The position numbers and the translations under genes are program-made. From Flavobacteriales bacterium (GTDB taxonomy: Bacteria; Bacteroidota; Bacteroidia; Flavobacteriales_D; Sanyastnellaceae): 45,861 nt of DNA. Each line of letters begins with the position of its first letter. Position 1 is the stretch's first letter. Location: NCBI GenBank assembly GCA_027491215.1, contig JAIXWP010000107.1:1-45861 (forward strand), read 5' to 3'. Below, piece by piece: positions 33,054-42,228 of this stretch. The notes beneath the pieces are model-generated. The model saw only the letters and a program-made list of their open reading frames with translations, was not told the origin of the DNA and did not search any database.

Positions 33054-36000
33054 TTATCTGATGAGTGTTACGTTACCTGATAACTTGATTTTTTTACCGT
33101 CGATGGTCGTGCCCGTTACTGTGTAGACATACACACCCACCGGTTGTTGTGTTCCTTTGTATGAGCCGTCCCATCCGCCTTCTGGATCGGTTGTGGAGAA
33201 AATCTCATTTCCCCAGTTGTTATAGATTTTGAAATCAACCTCTTCGAATGGTCCACCAAGTACATGCAACACATCATTGCTATTATCTCCATTTGGAGAA
33301 AATGCTGTTGGGAAATCGATAGGTTCCATTGCTTTATCAAAAGCTTGCACAACTGAAACAATTGTGTCGCTGCAGCCTGCCGTGCTTGTTACAATTAAAA
33401 TCACTTCATATTGGCCAGCTTCTGGGAACGTGACAGATGGATTTTCAACTGCTGATGTTGCGCCGTTTTCAAATGACCAATCCCATGATGCCGCTCCGAT
33501 TGATTCATCAGTGAATTCAACCCCGAGCTCTTCATCTGACTCACTTGTGAAAGCTGCGATTGGAAGGGGCTGCACGATGATTTTTAAAGTGTCATTGTCG
33601 TTAGGACAAATGCCTGAATTAGTTGAAGTAAGAACAATGTCAACCATTCCAATGCTAATATCAGATGCGCTTAATGTGTAGTTGTTTTGTAGTGTTGTGG
33701 GGCTTGCACCGAAAGCGCCAGTGCCCGTGGTAGTCCATACCCCAGCGCTTGCGCTTCCGGAGATTAAACCATTGATGTCCACAGAGTTTTTATCACCGCA
33801 AATAATTTGATCACTTCCCGCATTAACATTGATGGCTTGAACAATGCTAATTGTCAAGCTATCAATAGCTGCTTCACAAGCTCCATTATTTGTAGATGTG
33901 AAATAGAGTGTTACTTCCCCAATGGCAATATCGCTGTTGGATGGGCTGTAGGTTGTTGCGTTGGTCGTGTTGTTATCGAAAAGGCCTGTACCGCTAGAAG
34001 TCCAGATAGCGGTGCCGTTGGTAGAGCTAACGGTGCCTGCAAGACTAACGCTATTTTCACTAGAACAAATTAGCTGATCTGAGCCAGCTGCAACGATTGC
34101 AACCTCGCTAAAAGTGATTACAACATTATCGCTACTTGGAGGGCAGATACCTGTATCATTACTGGTTAAAATAATTTCTACACTGCCTTGAGTAATATCG
34201 CTTGCAGAAGGACTGTACGTAATATTTTCTCCGAAAGTATTAGAAGAAAAAGTACCAGTACCTAAACTAGACCACACTCCGGTGCTAGATGCTCCTGAGA
34301 TAGAACCACCGAGCGAAAGTTCGGTTTCTGTTTCACACACCGTGAAATCACTTCCCGCAGTTACTACGGAGACAGGCGTTACAAGAACTTCAAGTGTATC
34401 TACTCCGGCAAGGCAATCACCGTTGTTGGTTGTAGTAAGATAGATTTCAAACTCTCCTAAAAGAATATCAGAGTTACTAATATTGTAAACAGTATTTAAG
34501 TTGTTACTATCAACGAACGTACCGCCACCATTGGTACTCCAAACTCCCGTTGAAGCTCCGCCGGAAACAAGACCGTTGAGCGTAACCGTTTGCTGATTAC
34601 CGCAAATTTGAAGATCCAAACCTGCATTACTGAAGGCAGACGCTCCGAATATGACGATGACTGTATCGCTTTCAATAGGACAGTTTCCATTGTTTGTTGA
34701 AGTAAGAATGAATTCAATTTCTGAAAGTAAAAGATCAGACTCGCTGAAAGTGTACATCGGATTGAGCGATGTATTATCCGGAGAGAAAGATCCAGAACCC
34801 GAGGTGGTCCAAATTCCTGTTGAGGATCCATTTGATACACCACCATTGAGTTGTGTGAATTCTGTGCTCGAGCAAACCGTTTGGTCTTGACCGGCATTTA
34901 CAACTATTCCAGAGGTCATGAATAGCACCACGGCATCAGAAACAGGTGTGCAGTTGCCATTTGATGTGGATGAAAGCGTGAGAGTAACCGAACCGAATGA
35001 TTGTTCGGTTGGTGTTGGAATATAAACGGCATCAAGCGTTGTATTGTTTGGAGAGAACGTTCCGTTTCCACCTGTCCAGATGATGCCATTTACATTGGAA
35101 GCAGTGCCTTCTAGCTGGAATGCAGGGTTTGATCCACAAAGTGTTTGATTGGCTCCTGCATTAACAACGGGCGCTGGTGTTATTGTTACTACAAGTTCGT
35201 CTATTGCTTCATTGCAAGAGTTAGTTGCTTGAATTGTTAATGTAACACTTCCTGCAAGAATATCCTGTTCGCTGGGAACATAGGTTGCATTAATATCAGA
35301 TGCATTCGGCACAAAAAGCCCAGTGCCAGAAGTTGTCCAAACTATTGCAGACGCGCCGCCACTGATGGTGCCGCCAAGAGCGACGTTAGCATTGTTGGCA
35401 CAAACGATTTGATCGAGACCTGCGGTCACATTTCCCGTAGGAAACAATTCTATTACCACTTGATCAGACACGGGTACACACGACCCATTGTTCAGCGTAG
35501 TAGCAGTGAATGTTATGGTCTGCTGCACGAGGTCTTGTGCGGAAGGATTGTAGGTAATATTAACAGCGTTTGCATTTGGTGAAATGGTACCGGTACCTGT
35601 AGTGTTCCACACAAGGTTTTGTGGACCATTTTCAATTAATGCTGACAAATCAAATGTTTCGATGTCTGCACAGTAAGTCGCATCGTCTCCTACGGAAATA
35701 GTGCGCACAGGAGTGATGAGAATTGCAAGCGTGTCCTTTGCAATATTGCAACTGTTGGCTGTAAGAATGAGATCTACGCCTCCATTCGCAATATCGAATG
35801 CGCTAGGAATGTATGTTGCGTTGGTTGTGTTATTATCTGGAGAGAAAGATCCTGTGCCTGATGAAGTCCACATACCAGAAGTAGCAGCTCCACTGATGAT
35901 TCCGTTGAGTTCGATGGTTGCATTATTTCCACAAACTGTTTGATCATTACCTGCGTTTGCGATGCCAGCGGGTAGTATAGAAATGACCATAAAATCACTT

Positions 36001-39000
36001 TCGTCAATACAAGAATTTGCAGATGTAGAAGTGAGTGTAACCTGCACTGAACCTGCAAGTGAATCAGCCGCACTGCATGTGTAAACAGCGTTTAGCGCAG
36101 TGTTGCTAGGGCTGAAAGTTCCTGTTCCGGTGGATGTCCAAATACCAGTATTCGCAGATCCTGAAATGCTGCCGCTCAGTGATACATCGAGAGATGTAAC
36201 GCATACCGTTTGATCAGCGCCCGCGTTTACGATGGAAGCGTTGATGAATTCAACCGATATATTATCGTCTACAGCTATGCAGTTTCCATTTCCTGTGGTA
36301 ACCACACTTAGTTCGAAATTACCCGCCGTGATTTCTTCTGCAGTTGGAGTGTATGTAATGTTTGCTGAAGTATTTGAAGGGTTGAAACTTCCATTGCCAG
36401 ACCAGAGAATTCCAGATGCAACAGTGAAGTTTATAGCGGCTTGATATGAAGGATTGTTTGTGCAAGGTTGAACTCCACCGACAATAGAAATGGTTGGAGC
36501 TGGAGTGTAGTTGATTCGTACAATATCGCTGACAGCGATGCAAGATCCATTGCCTGAGCTTGTGAGTGTGAGGTTAACAAATCCATTTGCAATCTCTGTT
36601 GCAGTAGGGCTGTATGTGGCCCCCAGCGATGTGTTGGATGGAGTAAAGATTCCAAGTCCACCAGTCCATTGTCCGCCTAATGCAAAGTTGACAAATCCAT
36701 TGAGCGTAACAACAGCGTTGTTTCCACATACCGTTTGATCAACTCCGGCGTTTACAATTGGTGTTGGTGCAAATGTGATGAGTACATCATCAGAAACAGT
36801 ATTACAAGAATTTGCAGAAATAGATGTAAGTGTAAGGTTGATGCTTCCGCTTGAAATTTCTGTTACTGTTGGAGTGTATGTCGCGTTGAGCGTGTTGGCG
36901 TTTGGGAAAAAAGTTCCCGCGCCACCTGACCACATAGCGCCAGTAGCATTGAATACTTGTCCGCTCAAATTGACAATAGAATTATTAGCGCATGCCGAAA
37001 TATTTTGTCCGGCATTCACCACAGGAGCTGGAGAAATCGTAATTAATACTTGATCAGAAACTTCATTACACAAACCATTTCCGGTTGAGGTTAATATGAG
37101 CGTTACTTGGCCTGTTGCAATTTCAGTTGCAGTAGGAGTGTATGTTGCGTTGAGGGTTGTATTGTTTGGTGAAAAAACACCGTTGCCACCAGTCCAAACG
37201 GCGCCGCCGGCAATGGTTACAGAACCATTTAGCGTTACAGAGGAGTTATTCGCACAAGATAGTAAATCACTTCCCGCATTCACTATTGGTGCTGGAGAGA
37301 AGAAGATTGTTACTTGATCCGTGACAGCAGAACAAGATGCATTTCCTGTAGTGGTGAGTGTTAGCGTTAAACTACCGTTTGCAATCTCTGCTGCAGTAGG
37401 ATTATATGTTGCGTTGAGCGTGTTATTATTTGGAGAAAAAGTTCCGAGTCCTCCCGTCCATTGTGCGCCGCTAGCAACAGTTACAGAACCACTTAATTGA
37501 GCGGATGCATTATTCGCACATCTAAAAATATCCGATCCAGCATTTGCTGTTGGCGGTGCTGTAAATGAAATAGTCATTTGATCAGAAACGCTAATGCAGC
37601 TTCCGTTGCCCGTTGAAGTCAAAGTAAGCGTGATACTTCCGCTTGTTATTTCTGCTGGTGTGGGAGTGTATGTTGCATTTAGTGTAGTAGCTGATGGATT
37701 GAAGCTTCCGAGTCCTCCCGTCCAGACACCGCCCGAGGCCACAGTTATAGATCCAGCAAGTGTAACGACAGCATTGTTAGCACATTTTGTTTGATTCACA
37801 CCCGCGTTTACAATAGGCGCAGGAGAGAAAGTGATGAGTACATTATCTGCAATTGGATTACAAATACCATTACCAGTAGTAGTTAATGTAAGTGCTAAAC
37901 TTCCACTATTTATTTCAGATGATGTGGGAACATAAACAGCGTTGAGTGCAGTGTTTGATGGAATGAATGTTCCAGCACCACCTGTCCAAATACCTCCACT
38001 GGCAACGGTTACAGAACCATTGAGCGAGATGTTTGGATTGTTTGCACACACCGTTTGATTTGCACCGGCATTCACCGTTGGTGCTGGTGTGATGGTTAGA
38101 ACAAGTTGATCTGAGACAGGAGTACATGCACCTGTTGAAGTAAGAGTAAGAGTAACAGAACCAGCTGCAGCATCCGCTGGGCTGGGATTGTAGACCGCGT
38201 TAAGGGCAGTTGCATTAGGTGTAAAACTACCGGTGCCAGTGGATGTCCATTCACCAGTGGTCGTTCCTCCAGCAATTGATCCATTCAAAGTTGCGCTTGT
38301 GTTTGCGCAAATTGTTTGATCGATGTTCGCGCTTACAGTAATGGGCGCTACGAATTCAGAGAAGTAACCATACTTACAACCTGTGGACGCACCGCCATTG
38401 ACAACACCGAGTGCGAATACATCTGCAGTGTTTGTTACTTTGAAAGTGGCGTCTACCGGCACCTCTGTGGTGTTATATTGGATTCGAGCCGCTCGCCATT
38501 CCCCACCAGTGCCCGGCACAGTTTGAAAACTTGAAGGGTTGATCAATGCAGCGGATGGGCCTGTTACAGTGAAGCTGTTTATTGCAGCGGCGCGACAAAG
38601 AAGAGTGATATAAAACGCTTGGGAATTTCCGCGTGTGAAATTAAGTGTTTGAGACCCCGCGCAGTTTAAAGGAGGCAATTGTGCCATTCCCATTTCACAA
38701 CCGAAACCTGTGATGTGCATGGCATAAGCGGGTTTGCTGCAGTGAATAAACATTGCGTTTTCTGTAGCTGAACCACTGAGGTAGTCCATATCTAAACGAT
38801 AATATTCACCAGCGAAAAGAGTTGCAACAGGAGTTGTTGCCCCGTTCACAAATACTTGCGTATTGTTCTGAGTGGCCATGATGGCAACACTTTCATCACC
38901 TGTCGCATTGAGAGATCCTTTCACAGCGATGTAATCTTCGCCGACTACATTGACAGGAACAATTTGATCACCGAGAATATCGTAGCAGCCGCCTGATGGG

Positions 39001-39755
39001 TTGTGATTAGAGTCGTCTTTTAGAGAAACAGTAATTGGCTTATCCGCTAGAACTACTGCTCCGCTGGGGTGTGTAGAAGGTTGGGTGTGGTTTGTTCCCG
39101 TGAACCCTGCCGAATAAGTTTGACCAGCGTTGAGTGTTATTGAGAATTGTTGAAGAGCTGGACGGCCGTCAAGAGGCGTAGGTGAATAGATAGTGACTAC
39201 CGTATTATTTTGCGTAGCACAAATATCAAAAGAAGCGAAAGCTTGGTGTGGCGAGGCGAAAGGCTCATTGTAGAATGGAGCGTGCTTGTGGAGAGGAATA
39301 TAAAATTCGGTACCGAGAGAATTAGGACCCTTCAGTGCCCAGATATCCGTGTTGTTATTGTTAGCACATTCGTAGTAACATGTGATAGTAGCTGTGCTTT
39401 GAATTCGAAGACCTGTGTTGACAATTGTATTCGTTGGTCGGGTCTCCAGTTGTGATTTAAGCGATGTTAGATTTACTTTCACTGATTGGTTAGCGGGTAC
39501 ATTCACAACAATGGGAGATCCTCCGTTAAAGGCCGCGTTTGCGGGTTGTGAAATAGTAACTACTGAAGCATTGCCAGTTGAGGATAATACCAATAATAGA
39601 GGCTCACCCCCAGGTACGTTGTGTAAGTCTGTGATGTCTGGCGGTGCAAACCAAAAATCGGTGCCACTTTGAGCGCGGGCATTGGTTTGTAGGAGGGTGA
39701 GAGAGGTGAGGAGTAACAGTAATGAAAGAATTCTGGAGGCAGTAGAAATGTGCAT
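33054..39755 (-). CDS. Giant tandem-repeat adhesin with IgGFc-binding-like N-terminus, PKD and T9SS-B sorting domain
   Basis: 2233 residues. A signal peptide (ILSLLLLLTSLTLLQTNARAQ) is followed by an N-terminal domain (residues ~30-470, GTDFWFAPP..., AYAMHITGFGCEMG) like the IgGFc-binding domain of Bacteroidota surface proteins. Then come 18 tandem repeats of ~85-90 residues (~473-2060), each marked by VNAGxDQTVCxNN, an aromatic TGGxGTFxPNN segment and TYTPTxxEI. One PKD domain (~2065-2140) and a CHU_C domain (from PTAFSPNGDNSNDVL to TLIR) close the protein. It should be a T9SS-exported filamentous adhesin. The start is ATG at 39755, or GTG 6 nt upstream. PorP/SprF follows 20 bp downstream. 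Confidence 0.9.
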   Translation of the reverse strand: MHISTASRILSLLLLLTSLTLLQTNARAQSGTDFWFAPPDITDLHNVPGGEPLLLVLSSTGNASVVTISQPANAAFNGGSPIVVNVPANQSVKVNLTSLKSQLETRPTNTIVNTGLRIQSTATITCYYECANNNNTDIWALKGPNSLGTEFYIPLHKHAPFYNEPFASPHQAFASFDICATQNNTVVTIYSPTPLDGRPALQQFSITLNAGQTYSAGFTGTNHTQPSTHPSGAVVLADKPITVSLKDDSNHNPSGGCYDILGDQIVPVNVVGEDYIAVKGSLNATGDESVAIMATQNNTQVFVNGATTPVATLFAGEYYRLDMDYLSGSATENAMFIHCSKPAYAMHITGFGCEMGMAQLPPLNCAGSQTLNFTRGNSQAFYITLLCRAAAINSFTVTGPSAALINPSSFQTVPGTGGEWRAARIQYNTTEVPVDATFKVTNTADVFALGVVNGGASTGCKYGYFSEFVAPITVSANIDQTICANTSATLNGSIAGGTTTGEWTSTGTGSFTPNATALNAVYNPSPADAAAGSVTLTLTSTGACTPVSDQLVLTITPAPTVNAGANQTVCANNPNISLNGSVTVASGGIWTGGAGTFIPSNTALNAVYVPTSSEINSGSLALTLTTTGNGICNPIADNVLITFSPAPIVNAGVNQTKCANNAVVTLAGSITVASGGVWTGGLGSFNPSATTLNATYTPTPAEITSGSITLTLTSTGNGSCISVSDQMTISFTAPPTANAGSDIFRCANNASAQLSGSVTVASGAQWTGGLGTFSPNNNTLNATYNPTAAEIANGSLTLTLTTTGNASCSAVTDQVTIFFSPAPIVNAGSDLLSCANNSSVTLNGSVTIAGGAVWTGGNGVFSPNNTTLNATYTPTATEIATGQVTLILTSTGNGLCNEVSDQVLITISPAPVVNAGQNISACANNSIVNLSGQVFNATGAMWSGGAGTFFPNANTLNATYTPTVTEISSGSINLTLTSISANSCNTVSDDVLITFAPTPIVNAGVDQTVCGNNAVVTLNGFVNFALGGQWTGGLGIFTPSNTSLGATYSPTATEIANGFVNLTLTSSGNGSCIAVSDIVRINYTPAPTISIVGGVQPCTNNPSYQAAINFTVASGILWSGNGSFNPSNTSANITYTPTAEEITAGNFELSVVTTGNGNCIAVDDNISVEFINASIVNAGADQTVCVTSLDVSLSGSISGSANTGIWTSTGTGTFSPSNTALNAVYTCSAADSLAGSVQVTLTSTSANSCIDESDFMVISILPAGIANAGNDQTVCGNNATIELNGIISGAATSGMWTSSGTGSFSPDNNTTNATYIPSAFDIANGGVDLILTANSCNIAKDTLAILITPVRTISVGDDATYCADIETFDLSALIENGPQNLVWNTTGTGTISPNANAVNITYNPSAQDLVQQTITFTATTLNNGSCVPVSDQVVIELFPTGNVTAGLDQIVCANNANVALGGTISGGASAIVWTTSGTGLFVPNASDINATYVPSEQDILAGSVTLTIQATNSCNEAIDELVVTITPAPVVNAGANQTLCGSNPAFQLEGTASNVNGIIWTGGNGTFSPNNTTLDAVYIPTPTEQSFGSVTLTLSSTSNGNCTPVSDAVVLFMTSGIVVNAGQDQTVCSSTEFTQLNGGVSNGSSTGIWTTSGSGSFSPDNTSLNPMYTFSESDLLLSEIEFILTSTNNGNCPIESDTVIVIFGASAFSNAGLDLQICGNQQTVTLNGLVSGGASTGVWSTNGGGTFVDSNNLNTVYNISNSDILLGEFEIYLTTTNNGDCLAGVDTLEVLVTPVSVVTAGSDFTVCETETELSLGGSISGASSTGVWSSLGTGTFSSNTFGENITYSPSASDITQGSVEIILTSNDTGICPPSSDNVVITFSEVAIVAAGSDQLICSSENSVSLAGTVSSTNGTAIWTSSGTGLFDNNTTNATTYSPSNSDIAIGEVTLYFTSTNNGACEAAIDSLTISIVQAINVNAGSDQIICGDKNSVDINGLISGSASAGVWTTTGTGAFGASPTTLQNNYTLSASDISIGMVDIVLTSTNSGICPNDNDTLKIIVQPLPIAAFTSESDEELGVEFTDESIGAASWDWSFENGATSAVENPSVTFPEAGQYEVILIVTSTAGCSDTIVSVVQAFDKAMEPIDFPTAFSPNGDNSNDVLHVLGGPFEEVDFKIYNNWGNEIFSTTDPEGGWDGSYKGTQQPVGVYVYTVTGTTIDGKKIKLSGNVTLIR
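33575..38338 (-). repeat. 18-unit tandem coding repeat
   Basis: About 4.8 kb of degenerate ~255-265-bp units inside the giant adhesin gene. Each unit encodes one Cys-containing beta-rich repeat (VNAG...C...NG...TGGxGTF...TYTPT...LTLTSTGNG). The units have drifted, so this is an old array maintained at protein level rather than a recent DNA expansion. Units 8 and 11 are the most divergent. Confidence 0.85.
34992..35009. repeat. 18-bp palindrome ACCGAA-N6-TTCGGT, copy 2
   Basis: ACCGAATGATTGTTCGGT lies inside repeat unit 13 of the giant adhesin gene. On the coding strand it reads Thr-Glu-Gln-Ser-Phe-Gly, where other units have Thr-Glu-Ile-x-x-Gly. Confidence 0.7.
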
Positions 39756-39832
39756 ATTCACCCGGGATTAGGATACTCAATACGTTTGTGGACCGGATTG
39801 GTTTCGGGTGGCCTGTTAAATTTAATGTTGAC

Positions 39833-39840
39833 TACCTTTG
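39833..39840 (+). promoter_or_regulatory. -7 box before the 39862 T9SS cargo gene
   Basis: TACCTTTG, a perfect TAnnTTTG box, ends 21 nt before the ATG at 39862. It lies in the divergent gap shared with the giant adhesin gene. Confidence 0.55.
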
Positions 39841-39861
39841 GTGAAACGAAGATCTCTCACA

Positions 39862-42015
39862 ATGAATCGACTATTATTTCTTCTGTTTTTAATTCCTACA
39901 CTAAGCTTTGGACAAAGTAATATTGTCACTTATGCAGGCAGCAGCGGAAAAGAAACTTTTTATGATGTTTCACAATTATCAGACGGAACGTTTTTGGTGG
40001 CTGGATATGCCGAGGATTTCAGTTGGTTACCTGGTTCTACGGACTTAAATTATTTATCCTATTCAGGAAACATCCCGAATGCTTTGGGAAGTAATCGCTT
40101 TGGTTTTTTAATGCGTCTTTCAGGCGATTTGTCAACGATACTTCAGGTAGTTAGCTTCCCTCAGGGAGATGTAGAGGACATTCGATTTATCAAAACGAAT
40201 AGTTTGCCCTATCAAGAAACGGGAGATTTGTTTATTAGCTGTACAACGAAAGACACAGACTCCAATAATGGCGGTTATGTGATTGCAAAACTTAATGGCA
40301 ATTTTATTGACGCCATTCCTAGTGGGCTCACTTGGATGCGAGTTGTTTGGGCGAAGAACATAGCACAAGATGTTCATCCTTGGGATGTGACAAGTGATGG
40401 CGAAGTATATTATATATCAGGTGAATCTCACGCTTATGATTGGAGCGCCATGTATTGTTTGGATGTAAATGGCGAGCGACGTGTGGTTGAGAATTGGCGC
40501 ACCCATTGGCAAGTTCAAGGTGGCGAGTGGAAGGGCACACCGGCAAGCACATACAATGGTAATAGTACTTTATCGTACAGTGGTATTGTAATGAAATCTT
40601 GGGGTAGATGTGAAATGCGCTCATGGACACAAGAAGAATTCGACACAGTGTATTCGGATGGAAATGGAGGAACGAGAAAGGGAAAATGGCCGAGTGACTT
40701 TTTCTACACTGGTCCATGTGACCCGACGAATGTAACCGCCGAAAGCCCAGGATATACAGGCTATTCACCAGAGGCGTGTTGCCCTGTTTGGGGAGCAAGT
40801 TCGATTGCGATTGATAAAAGAAATAATCATGTTTATCTCGGAATGAATTTTAAGTCTTATGCAAATTTCGAAGATGGCACAGGCAGTCCTGACTTTGAAC
40901 CAGCAGTTGTAGCCTTTGATAATACTGGTGGTTTGAAATGGTGGAGTCGATTATATCATGAAATTACCCCAGATGGCGAGCTTCAAATTTCTTTACCAGA
41001 TCAATATGTTGATGCTTTGGCAATAGATTATACGAATGATTTTTTAGTTGTGGGAGCGCGCGCGCATGGCAACAATACGGAAAACCTGTGGGAAGGAAAT
41101 GAAATAATTAATAACCCAGACGCCCACGGATTTCAAAATAGATTTACAGGAACGCAAGGTGATATACATGAATCGTGGTTAGGGAAATTGGGACTAGAAA
41201 ACGGAGACTTATTTCATTCTACATATTTAGCAGAAATGTCGGAGGGTACTACCAATTACGGAACACCTCACGCAGATCCTAATTTAGATGGATGGCCTGA
41301 TCCAAACACAGGTTGGCCCAACCTCAATACAACACGAATCGCGAAGAATAATATGAAAGTTAGTAGCAGCGGTGATGTTTGTGTGCTAGGTGTGGGCAGA
41401 AGAACAATTACCACAGCAAATGCATATCAAAAAATGGTTAAGCCTTATTATGGCGGAAAGAGTTGCTGGAACAGCTTTGTACGTGTTTATGAGGAAGATT
41501 TCGAAGTCCCAAAATACAGCTCATTAATTGTAGGTGCATGGGATACGCTTACCGAGGCGGGTGGAGGAAATACAGAGATGTATGGTTTGTACAAAACAAG
41601 TGAAGGGGTGATATGCGTGGGACGGCATATTGCAACTAATGGATTCGCTTCTGGTAACGACGTTCCGGTAACAAACGTCCCTTCTTGGGGCGCGACGAAT
41701 CCCTCAAACGAAAGCGCGATATTGGTTTATTACAAAGCGGATAATTTGAATAATCCTAATGACGGAGTTGTGTTATCTGTTTCGGAAATGGAAACCGAAC
41801 AAACGTTCGGTGTTTTTCCCAACCCAACAAATGGAATGATAAGTGTTCCATTGGAATTGAAAAAAATTACCGTTTATGATAGTTTGGGACGCCCTGTTCG
41901 GAAGTTTGCTAGCGGGGGAACTCTTGATACAATCGACCTTCCATCGGGTTCTTACTACATTAGAGCTGAGAGATTTGGAAAAAATGTTGGAGCAAGATTT
42001 ATCATTCAACATTAG
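39862..42015 (+). CDS. T9SS type A cargo protein, probable beta-propeller passenger
   Basis: 717 residues: signal peptide (MNRLLFLLFLIPTLSFG, then QSN) and a long passenger with repeated blade-like segments (TFLVAGYAEDFSW, GEVYYISGESHAYDW, NDFLVVGARAHGNN, GDVCVLGVGRRTI, GVICVGRHIATNG). These suggest a beta-propeller or repeat fold of SBBP/Kelch-like type, without certainty. The last ~75 residues are a type A sorting domain (GVFPNPTNGMISVP ... DLPSGSYYIRAERFG). I chose the ATG at 39862 because the frame upstream begins with TTG/GTG and adds polar residues before the signal peptide. The 41794-41811 palindrome is inside the gene. Confidence 0.88.
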   Translation: MNRLLFLLFLIPTLSFGQSNIVTYAGSSGKETFYDVSQLSDGTFLVAGYAEDFSWLPGSTDLNYLSYSGNIPNALGSNRFGFLMRLSGDLSTILQVVSFPQGDVEDIRFIKTNSLPYQETGDLFISCTTKDTDSNNGGYVIAKLNGNFIDAIPSGLTWMRVVWAKNIAQDVHPWDVTSDGEVYYISGESHAYDWSAMYCLDVNGERRVVENWRTHWQVQGGEWKGTPASTYNGNSTLSYSGIVMKSWGRCEMRSWTQEEFDTVYSDGNGGTRKGKWPSDFFYTGPCDPTNVTAESPGYTGYSPEACCPVWGASSIAIDKRNNHVYLGMNFKSYANFEDGTGSPDFEPAVVAFDNTGGLKWWSRLYHEITPDGELQISLPDQYVDALAIDYTNDFLVVGARAHGNNTENLWEGNEIINNPDAHGFQNRFTGTQGDIHESWLGKLGLENGDLFHSTYLAEMSEGTTNYGTPHADPNLDGWPDPNTGWPNLNTTRIAKNNMKVSSSGDVCVLGVGRRTITTANAYQKMVKPYYGGKSCWNSFVRVYEEDFEVPKYSSLIVGAWDTLTEAGGGNTEMYGLYKTSEGVICVGRHIATNGFASGNDVPVTNVPSWGATNPSNESAILVYYKADNLNNPNDGVVLSVSEMETEQTFGVFPNPTNGMISVPLELKKITVYDSLGRPVRKFASGGTLDTIDLPSGSYYIRAERFGKNVGARFIIQH
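41794..41811. repeat. 18-bp palindrome ACCGAA-N6-TTCGGT, copy 3
   Basis: ACCGAACAAACGTTCGGT lies just before the sorting-domain codons of the T9SS cargo gene and reads Thr-Glu-Gln-Thr-Phe-Gly. Confidence 0.65.
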
Positions 42016-42050
42016 TATTATATTCGCAAAAACTCAAATACCTTATTATC

Positions 42051-42155
42051 ATGGCAAAGAGCAAAGACCAAAAGAAAGAAGTCAAAAAAGAGGCAACAAA
42101 ATCGATGAAAGAGAAGCGTGCTGAAAAGCGAGACAAGAAGCCTAAATACGATTAA
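42051..42155 (+). CDS. 34-residue lysine-rich small protein
   Basis: An ATG frame of 34 codons (MAKSKDQKKEVKKEAT ... KRDKKPKYD) with 13 Lys and several Glu/Asp, so strongly charged and probably one helix. It begins 35 nt after the previous stop and is followed 5 nt later by an intrinsic terminator, which supports a real transcribed unit. A near-consensus -7 box (TATATTCG) lies 21-28 nt upstream. Similar tiny basic proteins occur in Bacteroidota but I know no function. It is below the usual gene-caller cut-off. Confidence 0.6.
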   Translation: MAKSKDQKKEVKKEATKSMKEKRAEKRDKKPKYD

Positions 42156-42160
42156 TAGTA

Positions 42161-42186
42161 AACCCCGATAATTCGGGGTTTTTTTT
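42161..42186. terminator. Intrinsic terminator after the small basic protein
   Basis: AACCCCGA (42161-42168), loop TAAT, TCGGGGTT (42173-42180), followed by a T-run. It lies between the small gene and the end of converging comM. Confidence 0.9.
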
Positions 42187-42228
42187 GGTTTTGTGATTTG
42201 AAGAACTCTTCCTCTGGTGAGGGAGTAA

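Noticed and set aside
34309-34326. Fifth palindrome-like site ACCGAGCGAAAGTTCGGT
   Set aside because: One arm mismatch and a spacer that does not fit YAAWYR, so not counted.
36241-36738. Plus-strand open frames opposite the giant adhesin
   Set aside because: They recur at the same place in each repeat unit and mirror its codon pattern, so they are antisense shadows.
33575-38338. Possible CRISPR or DNA satellite array
   Set aside because: The ~260-bp units are coding, diverged and in one continuous frame; there are no short identical repeats with unique spacers.
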